Positions 58,118 through 64,000 of a stretch of 64,000 bases of DNA are shown in pieces. Origin of the DNA: Infirmifilum sp. NZ (GTDB lineage: Archaea; Thermoproteota; Thermoprotei; Thermofilales; Thermofilaceae); the NCBI RefSeq assembly GCF_022693705.1, contig NZ_CP094288.1:1286354-1350353 (forward strand), given 5' to 3'. Position numbers and translations under genes: made by a program. The notes beneath the pieces are model-generated. The model did no database searches. It saw nothing but the letters and a program-made list of their open reading frames with translations, and was not told the DNA's origin. Numbering within the stretch: position 1 is the stretch's first letter; each line of letters begins with the position of its first letter.

Positions 58118-60003
58118 TGCCCTACGACGCGGTGATTGTTGCCGAGAAGCCCGCCGTGGCGCTGGCTTTCGCCAAGTTTCTGGGAGAAGGGGGGTACAGG
58201 AAAGTTTTGGTGGAAGGCGTACCCGCCTACGTTTTCCAGTACAGGCGTGAGAACTACCTGTCCATAGGGCTCATCGGACACATACTGGACTTCGACTTCC
58301 CGAAAGAGTACAACAAGTGGAACTCAATTGACCCTAAGCAGCTTTTCTTCGTAACTCCCATCCAGGTCGTAAGGGAAGGAGCCTACAAGTACGTTAGAGC
58401 GCTCAGGAAGCTCGCCCTCCAAACCTCGAATGTTATCCTGGCCCTCGACGCCGACGTCGAAGGAGAGGGTATAGCGTTCGAAGTTATGAAGGTGATGAGC
58501 CAGGTAAACCCGAGCCTCGAGTTTAAACGCGCCTGGTTCTCAGCCGTGACGAAGTGGGACATCCTCGACGCGATGAACAACCTCCGCGAGCCGAAGGAGC
58601 TGTGGGCGAAGAAGGTTTTCGCGAGGATGGTTGTAGACTTGACGGTGGGCGCCTCCTTCACGAGGCTGCTGACTCTCGCTGTTCAAAAGCAGAAATCCCA
58701 TCTCCCTCTGGGAAGGTTCCTCAGCTACGGCCCCTGCCAGACGCCAGTCCTTTACCTCGTGGTTAAGCGCGAGCTCGAGAGGGAGCAGTTCAAGAAGAAG
58801 AAGTACTACGTTCTCGTCGCTGAGCTTGAGTCCGACGGCGGTACGTTCTTGGCATCCACCAGCCTTGGAGAAGACAAGGAGAAGGCGCAGGCTGTTTTCA
58901 GCAGCCTTAAAGGCTTGGACCACGCGACTGTGGTGCTTTCCGAGGCAAGCATCGTTGAAGTGAATCCCCCGATACCCCTCGCCACCGTGGACTTCGAGAG
59001 CCGTGCGTCGACATTCCTCAACATTAGGCCGAAGGAGGCTCTAGCGATAGCAGAGAAGCTCTACCAGTACGGCTACATCTCGTACCCGAGGACAGAGACA
59101 ACGATCTACCCGCCAACCCTCAACTTACCGCAGCTGGCCTCCATGTTCACGTCATGGGAGGACGTTGGTTGGTACGTCGAAAAGCTCCTAACGAAGGGCT
59201 TCACGCCGACGAGGGGGCGAGACGACGATAAGGCCCACCCTCCGATACACCCAACGAGGCAGGCCTCAAAGGCCGCCATCGTAAAAGCCCTCGGCGAGAA
59301 GGCCTGGAGGGTGTACGAGCTCGTAGTCCGCCACTTCCTCGCCACGCTGAGCGAGAAAGCTCAGGTCGAGAGGCAGAAAGTCGTGGTCAAGTTAGGGGAG
59401 CTAGAGCTGACTGCTGAGGGTAGAAGGATCGTTTACCCCGGCTTCTACTACGTCTACTACTACGCTCGCCCCCAGGAGAAACCTCTGCCCTACCTGGTTG
59501 AAGGAGACATTCTCAAGGTGAGGAGCCTGAAGCTGGAGGAAAGGTCAACTCAGCCCCCACCTTACCTCAGCGAAAGCGAGCTGCTGGCCCTCATGAAGAG
59601 GTACGGTATAGGCACAGACGCTACGATGCAGGACCACATACACACCAATATAGAGAGGAGGTACTTCGTAGTCCGCGAGAAAAGGTGCATTCCGACCCCC
59701 CTCGGTAAGACGCTTATTCTCTCACTACTCGAGGTTGAGCCCCGTCTCGTCCTCCCGGAAGTCAGGGGTCGGATGGAGTCCCAGCTGGCTAAGATAGCCA
59801 CGGGGGACCGTGAAGCGGAGGAGGTGGTGGCTGAGATCAAGGAGACTTTTCTAGAGTACTATGAGAACCTCGCATCGAGGATCGAAGCGGTCTCCCAAAA
59901 GCTAGCAGCAGTCGTAGCCGAGGTTTATGGCCCTGAAGGGAACAAGAAAACTTACCATAAGGGATTGTCTAGAAAATCAAGAAATAAATCTAGGGCTAAG
60001 TAG
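58117..60003 (+). CDS. DNA topoisomerase IA (topoisomerase III-like)
   Basis: About 628 residues from ATG 58117 (GTG 58114 also possible). Toprim domain at the N-terminus (VIVAEKPAVALAFAKFL, LALDADVEGEGIA with the DxD), GPCQTPVLYLVV, catalytic Tyr near residue 323 in GYISYPRTETT, and YLSESELLALMKRYGIGTDATMQDHIHT (in parts). The C-terminal Cys4 zinc fingers of many family members are missing; the end is a basic Lys/Arg tail. It relaxes or decatenates single-strand-passed DNA during replication and repair. It follows the PhoH-KH gene with overlap and precedes XPF. Confidence 0.92.
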   Translation: MPYDAVIVAEKPAVALAFAKFLGEGGYRKVLVEGVPAYVFQYRRENYLSIGLIGHILDFDFPKEYNKWNSIDPKQLFFVTPIQVVREGAYKYVRALRKLALQTSNVILALDADVEGEGIAFEVMKVMSQVNPSLEFKRAWFSAVTKWDILDAMNNLREPKELWAKKVFARMVVDLTVGASFTRLLTLAVQKQKSHLPLGRFLSYGPCQTPVLYLVVKRELEREQFKKKKYYVLVAELESDGGTFLASTSLGEDKEKAQAVFSSLKGLDHATVVLSEASIVEVNPPIPLATVDFESRASTFLNIRPKEALAIAEKLYQYGYISYPRTETTIYPPTLNLPQLASMFTSWEDVGWYVEKLLTKGFTPTRGRDDDKAHPPIHPTRQASKAAIVKALGEKAWRVYELVVRHFLATLSEKAQVERQKVVVKLGELELTAEGRRIVYPGFYYVYYYARPQEKPLPYLVEGDILKVRSLKLEERSTQPPPYLSESELLALMKRYGIGTDATMQDHIHTNIERRYFVVREKRCIPTPLGKTLILSLLEVEPRLVLPEVRGRMESQLAKIATGDREAEEVVAEIKETFLEYYENLASRIEAVSQKLAAVVAEVYGPEGNKKTYHKGLSRKSRNKSRAK

Positions 60004-60018
60004 AAGAGCAAGGAGTGT

Positions 60019-60762
60019 ATGATCATAGTTGTCGATGACCGTGAACGCAGGTCACCGGTCATACCTGAGCTTGCCAGGCTCGGAGCAAGGTTTGAGTTCA
60101 GGAGACTAGACGTGGCAGACTACGATGTTGCCGGCGTTTACGGCATAGAGAGGAAGGCCCCTAGCGACTTCCTTAACTCCATTCTCGACAAGCGGCTTTT
60201 CGAGCAGTCTCGGTACCTAAAGCAGGCATATGAGGTTCCAATCATCCTGATAGAGGGAGATCTATCTGCCGAAACGAGGTTCAGAGAGGTCTCGCTAAAC
60301 CAGGCGTACGGCGCGATGCTCGCCCTCGTCGAGAACGGGGTTTCCGTCGTGCACACAGGAAGCCCCCGGGAAACGGCCCTGTTCATATACATCGCCGCTA
60401 AGAGGGCTGAAAAGAAGGATAGCCGCTACGCACCACCCGTTAAGAAGAAAGTACTGAAAGTGAACACGAGTATCCCCGTAGTCCAGCTAAACCTGATAGC
60501 AACCTTACCGGGAATCAGCTACGAGCTAGCCGAGAGAATCCTCTCAGAGTTTAAAACGCCGAGGAGATTCTTCACTGCATCCGCTGCCGAGCTCCGTAGA
60601 ATCCCGGGCCTGGGGCCTAAGAAGATCCAGAGGATTCTCGACGTACTGGATACCATATACGTGTCGGCTAAAAAGCTCTCAGCAGATGGAAAAGTATTTA
60701 GGCCGAACGGGGATATGACAGGGGGATATAATGAGCGAGGTGACGAAGGAGGCAGTCCTTGA
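60019..60762 (+). CDS. xpf: XPF/Mus81-family structure-specific nuclease (helicase-less)
   Basis: 247 residues, the short crenarchaeal XPF type without the helicase found in euryarchaeal Hef. ERCC4 nuclease motif VDDRERR at residues 5-11 and GIERKAPSDF (42-51), then two helix-hairpin-helix motifs: LPGISYELAERILSEF and IPGLGPKKIQRIL. It cleaves 3'-flap and fork DNA and usually needs PCNA. A clear C-terminal PIP box was not seen; the tail is Gly/Asn-rich. It starts 15 bp after topoisomerase IA and overlaps the next gene by 32 nt. Confidence 0.92.
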   Translation: MIIVVDDRERRSPVIPELARLGARFEFRRLDVADYDVAGVYGIERKAPSDFLNSILDKRLFEQSRYLKQAYEVPIILIEGDLSAETRFREVSLNQAYGAMLALVENGVSVVHTGSPRETALFIYIAAKRAEKKDSRYAPPVKKKVLKVNTSIPVVQLNLIATLPGISYELAERILSEFKTPRRFFTASAAELRRIPGLGPKKIQRILDVLDTIYVSAKKLSADGKVFRPNGDMTGGYNERGDEGGSP

Positions 60763-61036
60763 AGCGCTTAAGGAAGTTTACGACCCGGAAATTCCCTTCA
60801 ACGTAGTGGATCTAGGACTAATCTACGATGTGCAAGTGGATGGCGGAAAAGTGAAGATAAAAATGACGCTGACGGCTGTAGGTTGCCCAATGTCCTACTT
60901 CCTGCTCGAAATGGTTAAGGACGTTGTGAAGGAGAAGGTGAAGGGTGTGGAAGACGTAGAGGTTGAGCTGGTGTTCGACCCGCCATGGACACCCGACAGG
61001 ATGAACCCCGAAGTAAGGAGGCTTCTAGGGCTGTAG
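60731..61036 (+). CDS. MIP18/DUF59 family iron-sulfur assembly protein
   Basis: 101 residues. VLEALKEVYDPEIPFNVVDLGLIYDV, TLTAVGCPMSYFL and VFDPPWTPDRMNPEVRRLLGL are complete signatures of the MIP18 family (SufT/PaaD/CIAO2-like), which helps mature [Fe-S] proteins. The Cys in TAVGCP is the conserved reactive residue. The gene overlaps XPF by 32 nt and shares one base with the next gene. GATATAATG with an AGGGGG ribosome site precedes the start. Confidence 0.9.
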   Translation: MSEVTKEAVLEALKEVYDPEIPFNVVDLGLIYDVQVDGGKVKIKMTLTAVGCPMSYFLLEMVKDVVKEKVKGVEDVEVELVFDPPWTPDRMNPEVRRLLGL

Positions 61037-61578
61037 TGCAAGTCTACACACCCGCCGAGGACACCTTCTTCTTGGCTGACTACGTTGAGGAGACTATCAA
61101 CTGCTCCTCTGCACTGGAAGTGGGCGTCGGCTCCGGCTACATCACGAGAGTTCTAGCGTCGAGGTCGGAGTACGTTGTCGGGACAGACGTCTCGGTTGAG
61201 GCCGTCTACTCGGCAAAGGATTACCTGCGCAGCGGAGGGGTTGAGAACGTGGACCTGGTGGTAGCCAATCAAGCGGATCCCTTTAGAGAGTCGTCCTTCC
61301 AGATCGTTGTATCGAACCCGCCCTACCTGCCGTGTGAGTACGAGGAAGAACCCCTCTGGTGCGGGGGGCCACGGGGGATAGAGTTCACACTAAGCCTAGC
61401 TCGTACGGCAAGGAGTCTTTTGAGGGGAGGGGGAAAGCTTGTGCTCGTAGCGTCCTCTCTCTCGGACGTGAACGCGCTGGTGCTCCAGCTAAAGAACCTA
61501 TACTCAAATGTTTACGTTGTTCAGGAAAAGGGCGTGTCCCTATTTGAAAAACTTTTTATCCTAGAGTGCGAGGTGTAG
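61036..61578 (+). CDS. HemK/Mtq2-like protein methyltransferase
   Basis: About 180 residues from GTG 61036, which shares its first base with the previous stop. SAM motif I ALEVGVGSGYITRVLA, motif II VGTDVSVEAV, and the glutamine-methylation motif VVSNPPYLPC. The small HemK-like form in archaea is Mtq2, which methylates the GGQ glutamine of release factor aRF1 together with a Trm112 partner. The Trm112-like gene at 7.7-8.1 kb could supply that partner. Confidence 0.85.
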   Translation: MQVYTPAEDTFFLADYVEETINCSSALEVGVGSGYITRVLASRSEYVVGTDVSVEAVYSAKDYLRSGGVENVDLVVANQADPFRESSFQIVVSNPPYLPCEYEEEPLWCGGPRGIEFTLSLARTARSLLRGGGKLVLVASSLSDVNALVLQLKNLYSNVYVVQEKGVSLFEKLFILECEV

Positions 61579-61592
61579 GCAGTCCAAAGGAT

Positions 61593-62066
61593 ATGATAAT
61601 ACCGAGAAAGTACTTCGTAACCAAGGGGAAAGGGCTCAGCAAGGTATCGCCTCTAATGGCGTTTAACAACGCTCTCAGAGAGGCTGGCATACACAACGTG
61701 AACCTCGTCCCAGTTTCCTCGATACTCCCGCCTGGAGTTGAGGAGGAGCCCATCCACCCGCTCCCCCCAGGGGCTGTCGTGTTCGTTGTGATGAGCGAGA
61801 AGAGAGTTAAGGGTCCGGCTAAGATCAGCACAGGGATCTCGTGGGCGAGAGGCAGGCCTCACGGATACGTCGTAGAGTTCCACGACGGCGACTCGGAGTC
61901 CCACACGCACTCTCAGCTTGAGGCAATGTGGGATGAGATCCGGCGCGAGAAAAACCTTCAGATAGAGCCTCCCAGGTACCTGACCGAGGAGCTCGAGGTA
62001 CCCGAGGGCTACTATGGTAGTGTCGTCGTTGCCCTCGTTTTCAGCTCGATCGAGCTTACCCCGTGA
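61593..62066 (+). CDS. pdaD: Pyruvoyl-dependent arginine decarboxylase
   Basis: About 157 residues from ATG 61593. KYFVTKGKGLSKVSPLMAFNNAL and NLVPVSSILPPGV: the Ser42-Ser43 bond is the self-cleavage site that makes the pyruvoyl group (Ser52-Ser53 in M. jannaschii PdaD). FVVMSEKRVKGPAKISTGISWA and HSQLEAMWDEI follow. It makes agmatine for polyamine synthesis and for the agmatidine of archaeal tRNA-Ile. An upstream in-frame ATG at 61566 overlaps the HemK-like gene and is not favoured. The presence of the pyruvoyl type is of note because several crenarchaea use an AdoMetDC-related enzyme instead. Confidence 0.9.
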   Translation: MIIPRKYFVTKGKGLSKVSPLMAFNNALREAGIHNVNLVPVSSILPPGVEEEPIHPLPPGAVVFVVMSEKRVKGPAKISTGISWARGRPHGYVVEFHDGDSESHTHSQLEAMWDEIRREKNLQIEPPRYLTEELEVPEGYYGSVVVALVFSSIELTP

Positions 62067-62134
62067 ATTTGATTCAACGCTTCAAGGCAAATTTTTTATA
62101 ACTCCTGAGGAATACTCACTACTGGTTTCGCGGG

Positions 62135-62374
62135 ATGAGTGAGAAGATAACCGTCTACATACTGGTAAACACCCACGTCGGCAGGGAAGACGAGGTTTTG
62201 AAAGCAATTCGCAACATGAGCTTTGTAGAGGAGGCGCACATAGTCTATGGTGAATACGATATCATCGTGAAGCTCAATCTTCCAGCCCTCGAGCTCCTCG
62301 ACCAGACGGTGACCAGCATCAGGAAAATGGACGGCGTTACGAAGACTTCAACCTTAATTACCTCCTCAAGGTAA
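62135..62374 (+). CDS. Stand-alone Lrp/AsnC ligand-binding (RAM) domain
   Basis: 79 residues, exactly one RAM (ACT-like) domain without a DNA-binding part: ITVYILVNTHVGREDEVLKAI, HIVYGEYDIIVKLNLP and VTKTSTLITSS. SraM-type single-domain proteins bind amino acids as octamers and may join full Lrp proteins. TTTTTATAAC about 40 nt upstream gives a short leader. Ligand not predictable by eye. Confidence 0.88.
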   Translation: MSEKITVYILVNTHVGREDEVLKAIRNMSFVEEAHIVYGEYDIIVKLNLPALELLDQTVTSIRKMDGVTKTSTLITSSR

Positions 62375-62381
62375 ACATTCT

Positions 62382-62442
62382 GGGGATGAGGAGCGCGTTG
62401 GTGCACGAAGACGGATGAGTGAAGATGGGCGTCCTGACCCTT
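62382..62442 (+). ncRNA. Candidate C/D box small RNA
   Basis: CCTTAATTA (62352-62360) predicts a start near 62382. There follow GGG, box C ATGAGGA (62386-62392), 12 nt, a D'-like ACGA (62405-62408), 6 nt, C'-like ATGAGTG (62415-62421), 12 nt, perfect box D CTGA (62434-62437), CCC pairing with the 5' GGG, and a T-rich terminator (62441-62450). The symmetric 12-nt guides make this the best small RNA candidate in the window. Confidence 0.5.
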
Positions 62443-62450
62443 CTTTTTCT

Positions 62451-63350
62451 CTAAGGGTTAACTAGCGCCAGGTATGCGACGTACGTCGCGATCGAGAGGA
62501 AGACAGGCAAAGGTAGAGCGGGCATGAATCTTTTCTTTTTAAGCATTCTGAGAGTAAGCAAGAAGCCAGCAGCAAGCGCTACTGCGCACAGAGCCCACCT
62601 GACTATCGACGGGCTCGGGTAGAGGTAATAAAGAGGAGACAGCATCGAGTATATCAGGATATCACCCATCCCAAGGGCTAGATCGCCCACGTAGACAACC
62701 GCTCCTCTCAAATGGCTCGTTGCCTTAGGTTGCCCGCCCCCTCCCCCGACGGTACCCTCAAGTATGCGGCGCAGCGGGCCTCGAAACACCGAGTAAAGGT
62801 CGTAGACCGCAAGCACGGCAGCTATAGTGGCAACGCTCCAGGGCGGGAGAACCGAGTAGAACAGAGCACCAGCCATAGTGCCGTATATTAGCAGCAGCGC
62901 ATCTAGAAGAAGCACGCTTACAGGCTTAATAATGAGCGCGGCCGTTGTTGCGGCAACGGCAAGGCTTAGTGGCTCGTAGAGAGGATAGAGCCACCCCGGG
63001 ATTTCAACAGCGTATGCGAACACCTCCAAGATACCCCAGAAGGAAAAGAAAACGGCAAAAGCCATGACGAACGGGAGGAAGAAAGCCCTTCTTGCTCGCA
63101 CGATTAAGAGCATGAAAAGAGTGCCAACTAGCACCAAACCCAGGAAAACCAAGCTATTCAAGAAAGCCGACTCCGCGGTGTTTTCCCTGGCAAAGGGAAA
63201 CCCCAGGGCGGCGATTTCAGTCGCTGAGAGCTTAGCACCGAAAAAAGCTGAAAGAGCCGATGCTATCACGACGAGAGCAATGCTACCTAATACAACCTTC
63301 CCGTCTATCGTCCTCTCAGCCAAAGTGAACGCCAGAAGCAAACGGGGCAA
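62451..63350 (-). CDS. Presenilin-like intramembrane aspartyl protease (A22)
   Basis: 299 residues with about nine membrane helices. Catalytic motifs of the presenilin/signal-peptide-peptidase family: YD in VYDLYSVF (Asp184), GxGD in LALGMGDILIYSML (Asp230) and PALP at 277-280. A Gly-rich loop (GGGGGQP) between YD and GMGD is typical of archaeal members. It cuts peptide bonds within membranes, possibly signal peptides left after export. TTG 63350 is the frame start; TTG 63341 is equally possible. Together with the A24 peptidase it gives two GxGD proteases in this window. Confidence 0.9.
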   Translation of the reverse strand: MPRLLLAFTLAERTIDGKVVLGSIALVVIASALSAFFGAKLSATEIAALGFPFARENTAESAFLNSLVFLGLVLVGTLFMLLIVRARRAFFLPFVMAFAVFFSFWGILEVFAYAVEIPGWLYPLYEPLSLAVAATTAALIIKPVSVLLLDALLLIYGTMAGALFYSVLPPWSVATIAAVLAVYDLYSVFRGPLRRILEGTVGGGGGQPKATSHLRGAVVYVGDLALGMGDILIYSMLSPLYYLYPSPSIVRWALCAVALAAGFLLTLRMLKKKRFMPALPLPVFLSIATYVAYLALVNP

Positions 63351-63710
63351 TGCTACTTTTTAGCTTTTCCCATGCTTCTTCCAGCACTTGACCTACAGTT
63401 TTCCCATAATCTTGCACGTCGGGAAGTTGTGGGAGGGTGTTAGGGTAATCCTACACACCCCTCTGTTTTGGCGATCGCAGCATGTATGAGTTTTATAACC
63501 CTCTACTGGCACCTCTCAATGAGTAGTTTCGCTAGGGCGACACGTCACTCGTGTGGCGGCCGTGAGGCCGTAGAAAGGCGACGAGGAGTTAAGGAGGTCA
63601 GAGTGAGCAGAAGGAGGAGCGATAAGGATAATAAGCGTCTCCCGTACCACTGCAGCTAGTGAAGAGTGAGCCCCTCACTGACCAGTGATGAGCTGGCTTC
63701 TCCAAGCGGA
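63351..63710. other. 360-bp noncoding region with hairpins
   Basis: Carries a strong hairpin GGGTGT-TAGG-gtaat-CCTA-c-ACACCC (63435-63460), a TATA-like GTTTTATAACC (63488-63499, plus strand), the 13-mer GTTGTGGGAGGGT also seen near 19313, and a second TATA-like ATAATAAG near 63628 before the structured element at 63652-63720. A 63-codon plus-strand frame (63468-63659) is basic and low-complexity and I do not call it a gene. Confidence 0.4.
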
Positions 63711-63720
63711 CTAGAGCTGC
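63652..63720 (+). ncRNA. Structured element; possible degenerate C/D RNA or terminator
   Basis: GCAGCTAGT pairs with ACT(AG)AGCTGC as a 9-bp closing stem with a 2-nt bulge. Inside are GTGAG-ccc-CTCAC and CCAG-n7-CTGG hairpins and a GAAG/CTTC pair. It also contains box-like GTGAAGA, CTGA and GTGATGA with a 12-nt spacer, about 26 nt after ATAATAAG. It overlaps the stop of the minus-strand membrane gene, so a terminator reading is also possible. Confidence 0.3.
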
Positions 63721-64000
63721 CCCACTCTTCTTTTGACCTCAACGTAGACAGCCCACGCTGTTGCGAAGCTGAGCGCGGCGTGAAGGAGGTTGAACAGGCC
63801 TGTGAAAGCGTACAGCAGGAGCAGCCCCCCGGCCATCTTCACAGCGTAGTCGAGGAAGTTCGGGTAAAGCAGGGTGAAGTAGACCCAGTTCATGGCTGTC
63901 ATCACGGCAACCCGCAGGGCGGCTGCCCCGGCGAACTCAAGGGCAACCGCTCTGGAGACCTTCCTTGCAGCGCTGGCGCCTGCGAGCATCGAGGCAACGG
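63711..64000 (-). CDS. Membrane protein, possible ECF-transporter substrate-binding component (5' truncated)
   Basis: The last 96 or so residues of a protein that runs off the right edge. Hydrophobic helices: ALEFAGAAALRVAVMTAMNWVYFTLLYP and GGLLLLYAFTGLFNLLHAALSFATAWAVYVEV. The sequence around MNWVYF and the following helix recall S-components of ECF vitamin transporters (riboflavin type, with an Asn-Tyr-Phe motif), but only the C-terminal part is visible, so this is a weak suggestion. Ends in a short basic tail. Confidence 0.45.
   Translation of the reverse strand, partial: VASMLAGASAARKVSRAVALEFAGAAALRVAVMTAMNWVYFTLLYPNFLDYAVKMAGGLLLLYAFTGLFNLLHAALSFATAWAVYVEVKRRVGQL

Noticed and set aside
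63468..63659. 63-codon plus-strand open frame
   Set aside because: Arg/Ser/Lys-rich low-complexity product in a region that looks like structured RNA; no conserved pattern seen.

Overview
The window reads as one contiguous piece of a hyperthermophilic archaeal chromosome, most likely Thermoproteota (crenarchaeal), and I would guess a Thermofilum-like lineage. Support from the sequence: archaeal V/A-type ATPase stalk genes, Orc1/Cdc6, Dph2, a helicase-less XPF nuclease, an AGOG-type 8-oxoguanine glycosylase, a PhoH-KH ATPase, an archaeal ProRS and GluRS, P1/L12 protein, mevalonate kinase, geranylgeranyl reductase, and two tRNA genes with short introns at position 37/38 in bulge-helix-bulge form. 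Promoters are archaeal: a TATA-like box lies about 22-30 nt before many start codons, so most first genes look leaderless, while internal operon genes have G-rich ribosome sites and 1-4 nt overlaps. The genus is an inference, not shown.

Layout. 0-5.8 kb: end of a membrane protein, a winged-helix protein, geranylgeranyl reductase, the iorA-iorB pair for aromatic 2-oxoacid oxidation, and divergently a SecB-like protein plus an unknown protein. 5.8-16.2 kb: tRNA-Ala, gltX, a Trm112-like protein, a phosphohexomutase, ATPase subunits F-like, H and E, a second F-like gene, a Trm5-type methyltransferase, an amidohydrolase, an intron-containing tRNA-Ala, acetyl-CoA synthetase and a small winged-helix protein. 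16.2-27.5 kb: sugar kinase, hexapeptide acetyltransferase, RNase HII, NMN adenylyltransferase, TatA, an Ntn asparaginase, an AEC carrier, an isomerase/cyclophilin-like/aldolase operon, and a four-gene operon ending in a bactofilin-like protein.

27.5-34.5 kb (mostly minus strand): stomatin, NfeD, DUF92, an A24 prepilin-type peptidase, P1/L12, a DUF354 glycosyltransferase-like protein and an MFS carrier. 34.5-43.9 kb: a noncoding stretch before orc1/cdc6, with an RNA-like element and an inverted repeat, then an ASCH-HTH protein, a DHH phosphoesterase, an ACT-domain regulator divergent from trpB2, mevalonate kinase, intron-containing tRNA-Thr, proS, rimI and an RNase Z-like hydrolase. 43.9-48.1 kb: a sugar/cyclitol catabolic block whose three enzymes resemble the Thermotoga IolO, IolM and IolN inositol enzymes, followed by a 2-hydroxyacid dehydrogenase. 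48-64 kb: a permuted GTPase, AGOG, a nucleotidyltransferase with a degenerate phosphohexomutase partner, TPI, a PflX-type radical SAM protein, Dph2, an endonuclease IV-like protein, PhoH-KH, topoisomerase IA, XPF, a MIP18 protein, a HemK-like methyltransferase, pyruvoyl arginine decarboxylase, a stand-alone RAM domain, a presenilin-like protease and a partial membrane protein.

No CRISPR array, insertion sequence, prophage or clear integration scar was seen. The points most worth following are the archaeal IolM/N/O-like block, the membrane/coiled-coil/bactofilin operon, the split nucleotidyltransferase/pseudo-mutase pair, the SecB-like gene pair, several candidate C/D box RNAs placed right after TATA boxes, and the habit of convergent genes overlapping at their 3' ends (nine pairs).
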